Shown piece by piece: positions 55,077 to 63,948 of a stretch of 64,000 nt of DNA. The notes beneath the pieces are model-generated. The model saw nothing but the letters and a program-made list of their open reading frames with translations, did no database searches and was not told the origin of the DNA. This DNA comes from Halalkalicoccus sp. CGA53. GTDB lineage: Archaea; Halobacteriota; Halobacteria; Halobacteriales; Halalkalicoccaceae. The position numbers and the translations under genes were made by a program. The stretch covers positions 62,001 to 126,000 of the forward strand of contig NZ_CP144125.1 of assembly GCF_036429475.1 (NCBI RefSeq), in the 5' to 3' direction. The stretch's first letter is position 1. Each line of letters opens with the position of its first letter.

Positions 55077-55847
55077 ATGCCGGCCGACCGCATCCACGGA
55101 CTCAACACCGCGTACTGGACGCTCGATCACTCGCTGGCCGTACAGGCGACGAGGATCGGCGAGCCGCTTCGGGCGACCGTCCCCTGCTTTCTGATCGAAC
55201 ACCCCGAGGGGCTGGTGCTGTTCGACACCGGGGTGAACCACGGGATGATCGAGGACCCCACGGGCTACGGCGCGCCGCACATGGAGGGGTTCGTCGAGGG
55301 GATCGAGCCACAGGGGAGCGTCGACGAACAGCTAGAGGGACTCGGGGTCTCCCCCGAGGAGGTCGACACCGTGATCCTCTCGCACCTCCACGTCGACCAC
55401 GCGGGCGGGATCGACGCCTTCCCGGAGGCAACGTTCGTCGCGCGGACCGAGGAGCTTCGCTACGCCTGGTGGCCGGAGTCGAGCCAGTGGCTGTTCTACC
55501 TCCAGGAGGACTTCGCGTCCCTGCGATCCCCCGAGTTCGAGGTCCGAGAGGTGACCGGGGAGTACGACCACTTCGGCGACGGGAGCGTCGTGGCGTTCCC
55601 GACGCCAGGACACACTCCGGGTCACCAGTCGCTCCGGGTCGAGCTAGAGGGGGAGACGGTGATCCTCGCCTCGGACGTCGCGAGCACGCAGACCGGTTTC
55701 GACGAGGAGCTCCCCGCGTCGTTCGCGTGGTCGATGTCCGAGTCGGTCGCGTCGATGCGCACGGTGAGACGGATGGCCGAGCAGGGTGCGGACGTGGTCG
55801 TCAATCACGATCCCGAACTGGTAGAAGCGCGGATCGATTCTTCGTAG
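55077..55847 (+). CDS. metallo-beta-lactamase fold hydrolase (lactonase-like)
   Basis: 256 aa MBL-fold protein. The HxHxDH motif is in ILSHLHVDHAGGI, with further metal positions in PTPGHTPGHQS, ILASDVAST and the C-terminal VVVNHDPELV. The insertion WWPESSQWLFYLQED is like AHL lactonases (AiiA type), but archaeal substrates are unknown. A TATA-like gttttatc is about 28 bp before the ATG at 55077, which was preferred to 55038. Confidence 0.85.
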   Translation: MPADRIHGLNTAYWTLDHSLAVQATRIGEPLRATVPCFLIEHPEGLVLFDTGVNHGMIEDPTGYGAPHMEGFVEGIEPQGSVDEQLEGLGVSPEEVDTVILSHLHVDHAGGIDAFPEATFVARTEELRYAWWPESSQWLFYLQEDFASLRSPEFEVREVTGEYDHFGDGSVVAFPTPGHTPGHQSLRVELEGETVILASDVASTQTGFDEELPASFAWSMSESVASMRTVRRMAEQGADVVVNHDPELVEARIDSS

Positions 55848-55848
55848 G

Positions 55849-56259
55849 CTAGACCCGGACCTCCTGCTCCGTCTCCTCGTACTCCGGCGTCCCACCGCTC
55901 CCGCCGCCGTACTCCGCGTAGAGGTAGGCACCGAGGTAGCCGCCCAGCGCGCTCAGCCCGACAGTCCAGGCGGCGGCGACGGCGAGGCCGACCAGGACGA
56001 ACAGACCGATCGCGATCACTCCGCCGGGGTCGAACGCGAACAGTCCGAACCCGACGATCGCGACGAACCCCAGGAGGACCATCGGGACGAGGACGATCGT
56101 GCCGGAGAGCGCCCCGCTTCTGAGCCCTTCGCTGGTCGTCCCCTTCTCCAGGTAGGCGGTCACCGCCCCGCCGATGACCGGCGAGACGGCGGTGAACGAG
56201 AGCAGGACGGTGACGACCGCGCCGATGATCGCGTTGATCCAGGTGTTCGACTCTGACAT
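55849..56259 (-). CDS. DUF5518-like membrane protein
   Basis: 136 aa with three to four hydrophobic helices (WINAIIGAVVTVLLSFTAV; VLVPMVLLGFVAIVGFG; GVIAIGLFVLVGLAVAA) and an acidic, glycine-rich tail. It matches the small haloarchaeal DUF5518 family of unknown function. The start ATG is at 56259. It converges with the MBL gene with 1 bp between. Confidence 0.75.
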   Translation of the reverse strand: MSESNTWINAIIGAVVTVLLSFTAVSPVIGGAVTAYLEKGTTSEGLRSGALSGTIVLVPMVLLGFVAIVGFGLFAFDPGGVIAIGLFVLVGLAVAAAWTVGLSALGGYLGAYLYAEYGGGSGGTPEYEETEQEVRV

Positions 56260-56344
56260 ACCTGCTATCGTCGATCCGTGCCCAAAGTCGTATCGCCCCC
56301 TCGCAAGCGCGCGGTTCATATCCCCTCACGGTCCTACGGGCGAC

Positions 56345-57082
56345 ATGGACCCGGCGACCCTGCGCGACGACATGGTCGAGGGGCTCGCCCACGAGACGAA
56401 GGGCGTCCTCGACTCCGAGCGGGTCGGACTCGCGATGCGGGCGGTCCCGCGTCACGAGTTCGTCGACGAGCGGGTCGCTTACGAGGACCGCACCTGCGAG
56501 GTCGACGGAACGACTGTCCTCTCGCCGAGCCTCGTGACCACGCTGCTCCAGGCGCTCGATCCACGCGACGGGGACGACACGCTCGTCGTCGGCGTCGGTG
56601 TCGGGTACACCGCTGCGGTCTGTGCGGAGATCGTCGGCGCGGAGCACGTCCACGCGGTCGACATCTCTCGCCCGATGGTCTACCGCGCCCGGGAGAACCT
56701 CGCGGAAGCGGGCTACGGGGCGGTTCTGGTCGATCACAGGGACGGGACCCGTGGCCTCCCGGAGTACGCCCCGTTCGACCGGATCCTCGTCGAGGCCGCC
56801 GCGGTCAGGCCGCCCGAGGCGCTCCGTTCACAGCTCTCCCCCGACGGTCGGCTGGTGATGCCCCGGGGGTCGCCGGGCGAACAGTCGCTGGTCGCGGTCT
56901 CGGCCGACGGGGAGGCTGAACGGTTCGGTCCGGTCCGGTTCAGACCGCTCCTGCTCGACGGCGAGCAGACGGGCGCACCGGAGCGAAACCGAACCCACCG
57001 GGAGGATCGCGAGTTCGCCGAACGGTCGGCAGACCGACGGCACGGCTGGGAGCACGAGTGGATCGACTGGGACCGGTACTAG
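56345..57082 (+). CDS. pimT2: protein-L-isoaspartate methyltransferase-like protein, degenerate motif
   Basis: 245 aa. The Pcm fold is recognised from AMRAVPRHEFVDERVAYEDR and LRSQLSPDGRLVMPRG. The SAM motif reads VVGVGVGYTAAV, not the usual E-[IV]-G-T-G-[SC]-GY, and the region of the catalytic Ser reads TVLSPSLVT, with no Ser at the exact position of the first copy. A C-terminal Arg/Asp/His-rich tail of about 40 residues is unusual. Activity as isoaspartyl methyltransferase is doubtful; paired pimT genes are common in haloarchaea. Confidence 0.8.
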   Translation: MDPATLRDDMVEGLAHETKGVLDSERVGLAMRAVPRHEFVDERVAYEDRTCEVDGTTVLSPSLVTTLLQALDPRDGDDTLVVGVGVGYTAAVCAEIVGAEHVHAVDISRPMVYRARENLAEAGYGAVLVDHRDGTRGLPEYAPFDRILVEAAAVRPPEALRSQLSPDGRLVMPRGSPGEQSLVAVSADGEAERFGPVRFRPLLLDGEQTGAPERNRTHREDREFAERSADRRHGWEHEWIDWDRY

Positions 57083-58365
57083 ACCCCTCCGGTCGGGGGC
57101 GGCTCTGCGTCGTAGAGCGAGAGGAAGACGACCGCGGCGACGAGCATGAAGCCGGCGGCGACCCAGAACGCGACGAGGAACGAGGCGCCGTCGAGGACGA
57201 GTCCGAACGCCGTCGGGCCGACGACCGCCCCGACCTGCCAGGAGACCGACCGCAGCGAGAGGCTCCCGCCGACGGCCTCCTGGTACTCGCCCTCGCGGAC
57301 GAACAGCGCCATGCTCGTCGGCAGCCGGAGACTGTCGCCGATCCCGAGGATCACGTAGGCGAGAAACAGCGCGAAGAAGGCGGGCGGGATCGGCGTCTCC
57401 CGGCCCGCCAGGGTGAGCTCGATCGGGTCGAGAACGAGGGCTGCGGCGGGCGCTAATGGAATCAGCGCGGTCCCGAGGGCGTACGAGAGCGTCCCCACGA
57501 CGATGAACCACTCGTAGCCGCCGACACGGTCGGCGAACCCGCCGACGTACCCCTGTGCGATCGACTTCGTGAGCTTGCCGCCCGCGAGTACGGCGCCGAT
57601 CAGCAGCGCAGTCATCGCGAAGTCGGTCCGGGCGTAGATCGGGAGGAAGATGATCACTGACATCTTCCCGAAGCTGAACGCGAAGCGGAAGACGACGAGC
57701 GCGAGCACCGCCCGCCGTCGTATCAGGGCGAACAGGGTCTCGATGCCGGTCGCGTCGGACTCGCGTTCGGTCCCGCCGGGCTGCTCGCGAACGAACGCGA
57801 TCACGCCCGCGGTCGCGACCAGCGAGAGGACGACGAGCACGCCGTAGGTGGTCTGAAACCCGACGAAGAAGAGCAACGCCCCGCCGAGGAGGTCGCCGGC
57901 GAGGCTCGAGAACGCGCTCGTCTGGTTGTACGTGCCGACCCAGAGCCCGCGCTCGCCCTCGACAGCGATCGTCCCGACGATCGCCGTCCCGGCGATGTAG
58001 ACGACGATCGAGCCGACCGCCTGGAAGCCCCGCAGCGCGACGACCTGCGAGATCGAGGTGACGAACGCGAACGCGACGAGCACGAGGACGTTGAGCGCCA
58101 TCCCGACGACGAGCAGCCGCTTCGCGTCGCCGATGTCGACGTAGCGGCCGACGGGGAGCACCAGCAGCAGTCGGACCGCGGCGTAAACGGTGCCGAAGAG
58201 GCCGGCGACGAACCCCGACGCCTCGAAGAGGTCGGCGTAGAGCGCCAGCGCGATGATGATCGTCGCGAACGCCATCCCGCTCGCGACGTTCATCGCCGCG
58301 AGCGCGGCGAACTCGGGGTTTCGAAAGAGCGAGAAAGGGCTGCGACCGTTCGAGAGCGAGGGCAT
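57079..58365 (-). CDS. major facilitator superfamily (MFS) transporter
   Basis: 428 aa with 12 predicted hydrophobic helices. The loop after helix 2 has the MFS pattern GRYVDIGDAKRLLVVGM and GFADRVGGYEWF is in the second half, and the central loop (GGTERESDATGIETLFALIRRR) divides the halves. Substrate unknown. It overlaps the stop of the pimT2-like gene by 4 bp, in convergent orientation. Confidence 0.85.
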   Translation of the reverse strand: MPSLSNGRSPFSLFRNPEFAALAAMNVASGMAFATIIIALALYADLFEASGFVAGLFGTVYAAVRLLLVLPVGRYVDIGDAKRLLVVGMALNVLVLVAFAFVTSISQVVALRGFQAVGSIVVYIAGTAIVGTIAVEGERGLWVGTYNQTSAFSSLAGDLLGGALLFFVGFQTTYGVLVVLSLVATAGVIAFVREQPGGTERESDATGIETLFALIRRRAVLALVVFRFAFSFGKMSVIIFLPIYARTDFAMTALLIGAVLAGGKLTKSIAQGYVGGFADRVGGYEWFIVVGTLSYALGTALIPLAPAAALVLDPIELTLAGRETPIPPAFFALFLAYVILGIGDSLRLPTSMALFVREGEYQEAVGGSLSLRSVSWQVGAVVGPTAFGLVLDGASFLVAFWVAAGFMLVAAVVFLSLYDAEPPPTGGV

Positions 58366-58456
58366 TCAGCGTGAGCCGACTCGTCGATCCGCGGTACTCA
58401 ACGGTTGGATACCGGTGGCTCTCGCCGGAAAAAAGAAAGCCCCTACGGTCGCCCGG

Positions 58457-58717
58457 TCACTCGAACTCGAACTCGCGCTCTCTCGATCGGGAGCTCGATC
58501 GCGAGCGCGGCTTGGAGCCGCCGCTTCCGCCGTCGCCGCTCAGGTACGAGTACGCGAGGTAGAGACCGTAGACCACCGCGGCGATGATCAGGAGCGTGAT
58601 TGCGAGGCTCACGATCGAGACGAAGATGCTGAAGATCGTCGTGACGATCTGCCAGACGATCCACAGCGCCACGACCGCGAGCAGCGCTCCGCCGGCGTAC
58701 TTGAGCCACTTGCTCAT
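58457..58717 (-). CDS. small membrane protein with basic-Ser tail
   Basis: 86 aa starting at ATG 58717. Two adjacent hydrophobic helices (GGALLAVVALWIVWQIV; FVSIVSLAITLLIIAAVVYG) and a C-terminal Gly/Ser/Arg tail (SKPRSRSSSRSRE) ending FEFE. No family recognised. It lies 84 bp before the stop of the E1-beta gene on the same strand. Confidence 0.6.
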   Translation of the reverse strand: MSKWLKYAGGALLAVVALWIVWQIVTTIFSIFVSIVSLAITLLIIAAVVYGLYLAYSYLSGDGGSGGSKPRSRSSSRSREREFEFE

Positions 58718-58801
58718 GCCTTCCCATGGTCGCTGAGCGTACATGAGTGTTCTGAACGGTTTGGGGAGAGAGAACGCTGGCCCTCGCGGGAGCCGGTCCG
58801 A

Positions 58802-59770
58802 TCAGGTCTCGATCGCCCGTTCGATCCCCGCCAGGATCCGTTCCCGGTCGGGGAGGTACGCCTCCTCGCGGGCGAACAGCGGGTACGGGACGTCGTAGCC
58901 GGCGACGCGCTCGACCGGTGCCTCGAGGTAGAAGAACGCCTCCTCCCCGATCCGGGCGGCCACCTCCGCGCCCATCCCCCCGCTCCGTGGCGCCTCGTGG
59001 ACGACGACGCAGCGACCGGTCTTCCTGACGGAGTCGGTTATCGTCTCGGTGTCGAGCGGGGAGATGGACCTGGCGTCGATCAGTTCGACGCTCGCGTCGA
59101 CGGCGCCGGCCGCCCGTCTCGCCTCCCGGAGCATCGCTCCCCACGCGACGACCGTGACGTCCTCGCCGGGATCGACGACGCGGGCCTCGCCGATCGGAAC
59201 GAGGTGGTCGCCCTCGGGGACCTCCTCGCGGAACGCCCGGTAGATCCGCATCGGTTCGAGAAAGAGCACCGGGTCCGGATCGCGGATCGCGCTCGCCAGC
59301 AACCCCTTCGCGTCCGCGGGGCCGGACGGGATCACGACCTTCAGCCCCGGGATGTGGGCGTAGCCGGCCTCGTAGCTCTCGGAGTGGTGTTCGAGCGCCC
59401 TGATCCCGCCGCCGTACGGCGTCCGGAGCGTCATCGGACAGGAGAGCGTCCCCCGTGTGCGGCTGTGCAGCCGCGCGACGTGCTGTTGGATCTGGTGGAA
59501 CGCCTGGAACGCGAAGCCCGAGAACTGGATCTCGGGGACCGGCCGAAGCCCCACCGCGGCGAGACCGACGCCGAGGCCGACGATCCCGGACTCCGCCACC
59601 GGCGCGTCGTAGACCCGTTCGGGATACGTCTCGGCGAGCCCCTGGGTCGCCCGGAAGACGCCGCCGTCGACCGCGACGTCCTGGCCGTAGACCACGACCG
59701 AGTCGTCGCGCGCGAGCTCCTCCGAGAGCGCCTCGCGCACCGCCTCGACGAGCGTCCGGTTACTCGCCAT
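58802..59770 (-). CDS. 2-oxoacid dehydrogenase E1 component, beta subunit
   Basis: 322 aa transketolase-like beta subunit of a pyruvate or branched-chain 2-oxoacid dehydrogenase. Landmarks are VYGQDVAVDGGVFRATQGL, YDAPVAESGIVGLGVGLA, PEIQFSGFAFQAFHQI and the C-terminal VVHEAPRSGGMGAEVAARI. The ATG at 59770 overlaps the E1-alpha stop by 11 bp, so the subunits are translated together. E2 and E3 genes are not in the window. A second, unlinked E1-alpha lies at the left edge. Confidence 0.93.
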   Translation of the reverse strand: MASNRTLVEAVREALSEELARDDSVVVYGQDVAVDGGVFRATQGLAETYPERVYDAPVAESGIVGLGVGLAAVGLRPVPEIQFSGFAFQAFHQIQQHVARLHSRTRGTLSCPMTLRTPYGGGIRALEHHSESYEAGYAHIPGLKVVIPSGPADAKGLLASAIRDPDPVLFLEPMRIYRAFREEVPEGDHLVPIGEARVVDPGEDVTVVAWGAMLREARRAAGAVDASVELIDARSISPLDTETITDSVRKTGRCVVVHEAPRSGGMGAEVAARIGEEAFFYLEAPVERVAGYDVPYPLFAREEAYLPDRERILAGIERAIET

Positions 59771-60872
59771 GCCCGCCTGCCGAGGTGCCGTCCCCGGATG
59801 CACCCCCCGGTCCCTCCTCGAACGCCTCCCGCTGACGCTCGACCCACGGGGGGAGGTCGGCGTACGCGTAGTCGAACATCTCCGCGGGATCGACCGAATC
59901 GCGCTCGTCCATCGCCCGCTCGATCCCCTCCTCCAGGTCCGCCTCGACCCGCTCCTCGATGGCGGCGATCAGTTCGTCGTCAAGCACTCCCCGTTCACGC
60001 AGGTACGTCTCGAACCGATCGATCGGGTCGTAGGCCTCCCAGTCGCGTTCCTCCTCGGGCTCGCGATAGACGGATGGGTCGTCGGCCGTGGTGTGCATCG
60101 ACCGTCGGTAGGTGATCGCCTCAACGAGTGTCGGCCGGCCCTCTCGGGCGCGCGCGAGCGCCGCGCGCGTCACCGCGTACACCCCGAGGACGTCGTTGCC
60201 GTCGACCTGGATCCCCTCGATGCCGGCGGCGATCGCCTTCTGTGCGAGCGTCTCCGCCCGCGACTGCTCCTCCCTGGGCACGGAGATAGCGTACTGGTTG
60301 TTCTGACAGAAGAAGACGGTCCGCGCGTCGTAGACGCCCGCGAGGTTGAGCGCCTCGTAGACGTCGCCCTCGCTCGTCGCGCCGTCGCCGAAGTAGACGA
60401 GCGAGGCACCCTCCTCGCCCAGCATCGCCTGTCCCCAGCCGATGCCGACGCCGTGCAGCGCCTGCGAGCCGACGGCGATCGACGGCGGCATGGAGCGCGA
60501 GCCCTCCGGGACCTCCGCGCCCTCTTCCATCCCCATCGCGTAGCACAGCAGCCGGTCGATCGGCGTCCCCCGGGCGAGGTAGGCCGCGCTCTCCCTGAAC
60601 GAGGTCGTCATCCAGTCCTCGGCGGCGAGCGCGCTCGCGCTTCCGATCTGGGCCGCCTCCTGGCCGATCGCCGGCGCGTACGTCCCGATCTCGCCCCGAC
60701 GCTGGAGCGCGATCGCCCGTTCCTCGAACCGCCGCGCGAGCTTCATCAGCCGGTAGAGCTCCTCGAGCCGCTCCTCGCCGAGGTCGGGTTCGAGGTCCGT
60801 ATCGACGGTTCCCTCGCGATCCAGCACCTGCACGTGATCGACCGTGAACTCCGCGACCGTCTCCCTGGGCAT
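59760..60872 (-). CDS. 2-oxoacid dehydrogenase E1 component, alpha subunit
   Basis: 370 aa ThDP-dependent E1-alpha. The TPP motif is VYFGDGATSEGDVYEALNLA with NNQYAIS about 25 residues later; ITYRRSMHTTADDPS is the phosphorylation-loop-like region, and RFEERAIALQRRGEIGTYAP is near the N-terminus. The start is the ATG at 60872 with a TATA-like gtataac at 60895-60901. It forms a two-gene operon with E1-beta. The C-terminus ends in a Gly-rich tail. Confidence 0.93.
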   Translation of the reverse strand: MPRETVAEFTVDHVQVLDREGTVDTDLEPDLGEERLEELYRLMKLARRFEERAIALQRRGEIGTYAPAIGQEAAQIGSASALAAEDWMTTSFRESAAYLARGTPIDRLLCYAMGMEEGAEVPEGSRSMPPSIAVGSQALHGVGIGWGQAMLGEEGASLVYFGDGATSEGDVYEALNLAGVYDARTVFFCQNNQYAISVPREEQSRAETLAQKAIAAGIEGIQVDGNDVLGVYAVTRAALARAREGRPTLVEAITYRRSMHTTADDPSVYREPEEERDWEAYDPIDRFETYLRERGVLDDELIAAIEERVEADLEEGIERAMDERDSVDPAEMFDYAYADLPPWVERQREAFEEGPGGASGDGTSAGGHGE

Positions 60873-60894
60873 ACTCCAACGTTCGCGCCGTGGC

Positions 60895-60901
60895 GTATAA
60901 C
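60895..60901 (-). promoter_or_regulatory. TATA-like element of the E1-alpha/E1-beta operon
   Basis: On the minus strand gttatac at 60895-60901 lies about 26 bp before the ATG at 60872, fitting a leaderless mRNA. Confidence 0.5.
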
Positions 60902-61335
60902 GGTGTGCTCGTGGGCGAGGCCACTCGGACGTGACGTCCCTCGATCCTCCGGTGGTCGATACGTTCACGTGTTCCGGCGGGCAGATGCGTTCGCCGACGC
61001 CCGCGTTCGATGGGGGATACCAGTGGGCCCGCTGATCAGGGGTCGGTGTGGAACCCGTCTCCACCCCCGGCGAATCCCCCTCGTTTCGGATGGAAACGGT
61101 TCTCCGACGGCACCGGTGACGCTCCCCTCGATCCCCTCCGTGGATCGACGAGACGTCCGGCGGACCGGGTTCCAGTCGGCCGGTTCGACGACGGTCCACC
61201 CCGTCACGCGTCGTTGCCCGTCGACCCGCTCGGACGGTGCGATCGCCGACGATCGCCCGCTTCGAAGTTTCGCCGTATCGATAGATACTAACGTTTAATC
61301 ACTCAGGAATCGAACCGTTTCGGATCGCTAGGTCC
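60902..61335. other. intergenic region without a supported gene
   Basis: About 430 bp between the E1-alpha promoter and the C69-like gene. Short open frames on both strands show no recognisable motif. An AT-rich run near 61285-61300 (tactaacgtttaatc) probably holds the promoter of the gene at 61336. No repeat, tRNA or terminator hairpin was seen. Confidence 0.4.
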
Positions 61336-63036
61336 ATGAGACTGACACGACTCACGCGGCGCGGGTTCGGCGCGCTGGCGGTCGCCGCCGCGCTGCTCTC
61401 GGGACGAACGGAGGGGGACGAAGGGACAGCCGGTCGCGGACGGGACGCAGACGCGACCCTCACCGGGGGAGACGCCCCGCCCGGCAAGAGCATCGGGTTC
61501 TACGTCGGCTGCGAACTGACCGACGACGGCTCGACGCTGCTCGGCGGGTTCGGACACGAGCCGTCGAGCCACTGGATCGAGGTCGTCCCGCACCAGGAGC
61601 ACCCGGAGGGCGCCACGACCACGGTGGGCGTCACCGAGGACGCCGACATCCCGGGCGAACCGATCGAGATCCCGCAGGCAGCGGAGACCAACAAGTACGT
61701 CGCCTCGATGTACTCGGAGTTCGCCGGCTTCCCGCCGCCGCTGACCAACGGCGGGCTCAACGAACACGGGGTCGCCGCCCGGGACATCTGGTCGCCGTCG
61801 CGGCCGGAACTGGTCGAGATGGCCGAGGAGGCCGCGCCGCAGGAAGGTCCGCAGTACTCGGACCTCACGAAGGCGGCGATGGAGCGTGCAGAGAGCGCCC
61901 GGGAGGCCGTCGAGGTGGTCGGCGGGCTGATGGACGAGCACGGCTACTCGACGTACGGCGGGAACTCGCACTTGTTCGCCGACGCGACCGAGGGCTGGGT
62001 GTTCATCAACTACGCCCACCCCGACGGCGACCTGTGGGCCGCCGAACGCCTCGCCCCGGACGAGGTGCGGGTCTCCTACCCCGGCTACATCCTCGAGTTC
62101 CCGGTCGACCACGAGGACGACCCCGACTTCGAGGGCTCCGACGCGCTGGTGGGCTTCGCCGAGGAGCAGGGCTGGTGGGACGGCGAGGGCGACACCCTGA
62201 ACCTGCACGAAGTGCTCGGCGTCGGCGAATTCCCCGCCGAGGAGGAGGAGTACTTCTACCCCGAGTTCTACCAGGGCGCTCGCCACCCGCTCGAACGCGA
62301 GGCGGAGCTCGAGGAGCTCGCGCCCGTGAGCCTCGAGGACGTGCTCGCGCTGGTCCGAGACCCCCGCTGGTCGACCGACTTCGCCGGCTACGGGCAGGTC
62401 GCGCACCTCCGTCCCGACGTCCACCCGGAGCTCCAGGCGCTCTGGACCGCGGTGACGAGCGCGATCACCACGCCGTTCGTGCCGATCCCGATCGGTGCCG
62501 AGGAGGTCCCCGTCGAGTTCCGACAGCACCGCTACACGACGTCGAACGCCGCGGGTAACTTCCTCGATCGGGACTGGCAGCTCCAGGAGGCGACCCGGTA
62601 CGCGACCCGGGAGTTCAAGCGGCTGCTCTACTTCACCGCCGACCGGCCCGAGGAGTTCTACACCGACGTCGTCGGCGCGATCGAGGGGTTCGAGCACGAA
62701 CTGCTCGACGAGCGAGCGGCGATCGAGGCGGAGGCCCGGGAGCTGTTCGAGGCCGGCGACCAGGAGGTCGCGCGGGAGCTACTCACGGAGAACGTCGACG
62801 AGCGGCTGCTGGACAGCCTCCGGCTCGGCATGGAGCTCACCGACGAGGTCGAAGCCGAGACCCGCGAGCGCTTCGGGATTCGCGAGCCGGAGGGTCGCGA
62901 GGAGGAGGGCGAGACCACCCCGCCCGCCAGCCAGGACATGGCCGAGGGGGCGTGGGGCGACATGGTCCACGCCTACGACGACGAGCTGCACGCGGGGTAT
63001 CCCCGAGAACACGGCGCGTACACCGACGGCGACTGA
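61336..63036 (+). CDS. C69 family dipeptidase-like protein (Ntn-hydrolase)
   Basis: 566 aa exported protein. The N-terminus (TRRGFGALAVAAALLSG) resembles a Tat signal. The C69/PepD features are GFYVGCELTDDGSTLLGG (candidate nucleophile Cys), GGLNEHGVAARD and TYGGNSHLFADATEGW. The C-terminal half carries long acidic helices (residues ~440-520). Family members cut dipeptides or N-terminal residues, but whether the Cys becomes the N-terminal nucleophile here is not clear. ATG at 61336. Confidence 0.8.
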   Translation: MRLTRLTRRGFGALAVAAALLSGRTEGDEGTAGRGRDADATLTGGDAPPGKSIGFYVGCELTDDGSTLLGGFGHEPSSHWIEVVPHQEHPEGATTTVGVTEDADIPGEPIEIPQAAETNKYVASMYSEFAGFPPPLTNGGLNEHGVAARDIWSPSRPELVEMAEEAAPQEGPQYSDLTKAAMERAESAREAVEVVGGLMDEHGYSTYGGNSHLFADATEGWVFINYAHPDGDLWAAERLAPDEVRVSYPGYILEFPVDHEDDPDFEGSDALVGFAEEQGWWDGEGDTLNLHEVLGVGEFPAEEEEYFYPEFYQGARHPLEREAELEELAPVSLEDVLALVRDPRWSTDFAGYGQVAHLRPDVHPELQALWTAVTSAITTPFVPIPIGAEEVPVEFRQHRYTTSNAAGNFLDRDWQLQEATRYATREFKRLLYFTADRPEEFYTDVVGAIEGFEHELLDERAAIEAEARELFEAGDQEVARELLTENVDERLLDSLRLGMELTDEVEAETRERFGIREPEGREEEGETTPPASQDMAEGAWGDMVHAYDDELHAGYPREHGAYTDGD

Positions 63037-63218
63037 GTGCTTCTGGCTCGCTTTAGCACTGAGTGCGCTCGTCGCCAGCTCTCCTCCTGGTCTCGATTCC
63101 CCTCACTCTCCCATCTACCCGGGCAGGAACGCTCGAGGTGTTTGGTAGGCCTCTGGTCGGTCTTCGCGGTCCTCGAGTACCCGAAGGGAGCCCGGTCACA
63201 CGCGCTGGCCGGGAAAGT

Positions 63219-63572
63219 TCACAGTTTCGGATCGAACCGGATCCGTCCGTCGCGAACGGCGGCGCTTGGAAGGGCGCGGAGGACACCTTCCTCGTCCTCG
63301 AAGCGTCCCCCGGCTTCTGGAGCCGGGACGACGCTGATCCATTCGGCTGGTGACGTGACCGGGACGCCGAGGTTTCGGACCCCGTCCGGGATACCCCGTA
63401 CCGTGGATGTGGAGGTGCAGTTGTACACCCGATCCACGGGTCCCTCGCGTCGTTCTCGGTCCGCAAACGCCCTCCGGCTTGCCTCGTAGCTGTCCTGGCA
63501 GCGCCGGCCACGGCGGCCGCAGTAGCTCCCTCGACATCGCACGATCAGCTCGACGTCCTCTCGGTCGTGCAC
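63219..63572 (-). CDS. Cys-rich hypothetical protein, probably 5'-truncated, next to tRNA-Asp
   Basis: 117 aa if started at GTG 63572. Cys residues are grouped in VRCRGSYCGRRGRRC near the N-terminus, followed by FADRERREGPVDRV and VPVTSPAEWISVVPAPEAG. Good GC-rich third positions continue upstream of the GTG for about 13 codons (SELTFVGDGFAI) towards the tRNA, but no start codon exists there, so the gene seems to have lost its beginning. No family recognised. Confidence 0.5.
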   Translation of the reverse strand: MHDREDVELIVRCRGSYCGRRGRRCQDSYEASRRAFADRERREGPVDRVYNCTSTSTVRGIPDGVRNLGVPVTSPAEWISVVPAPEAGGRFEDEEGVLRALPSAAVRDGRIRFDPKL

Positions 63573-63612
63573 GATGGCGAAGCCGTCGCCTACGAACGTG
63601 AGTTCGGAAAAG

Positions 63613-63685
63613 CGCCCGAGGCGGGATTTGAACCCGCGTCACGACCGTGACAGGGTCGTATGATAGGCCACTACACCACCCGGGC
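63613..63685 (-). tRNA. tRNA-Asp (GUC)
   Basis: Minus-strand cloverleaf. The acceptor pairs GCCCGGG with CTCGGGC (one G-U pair) with G discriminator, as for Asp. The D arm is in GTGTAGTGGCCTATCATAC. The anticodon loop is CTGTCAC within CGACC/GGTCG, giving GTC. The T arm is GCGGG-TTCAAAT-CCCGC. No intron is seen. Confidence 0.96.
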
Positions 63686-63871
63686 AGGACGCATCTCTCC
63701 CTTTCCGACTGCCGGATATAAGCCTTTCCAAACGGCCGGTCGTGTGGGTCTCGACCCCAAAGCGATATACGCTTTCGTCACCTCCGGGCGAGTATCGACA
63801 CGACTCACCCGTCGATGATGGCCCCGGAACTGGGGACGGAGTGAGCGTCCGCTTCGCCGCGTTTGGGAACT

Positions 63872-63896
63872 CTTAAATGGCCGGCTCCTATAGGAG
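63872..63896 (+). promoter_or_regulatory. rpoH promoter region with palindrome
   Basis: A TATA-like element cttaaat at 63872-63878 is followed by the perfect palindrome ctcctataggag (63885-63896), between the TATA box and the expected start of transcription near 63903. The leader to the ATG (63949) would be about 45 nt. Confidence 0.4.
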
Positions 63897-63948
63897 TCTG
63901 TAGTATCTCGTAACAGCCATCGAGGCGATTCTCTACAGGCCGAGACAC

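Noticed and set aside
58253-60115. 620-codon plus-strand open frame over the E1 genes
   Set aside because: Antisense to E1-beta, E1-alpha and the MFS start; low-complexity composition and no motif.
63053-63511. 152-codon minus-strand frame overlapping the Cys-rich hypothetical gene
   Set aside because: It conflicts with the frame at 63219-63572, which has better third-position GC and a coherent Cys cluster.
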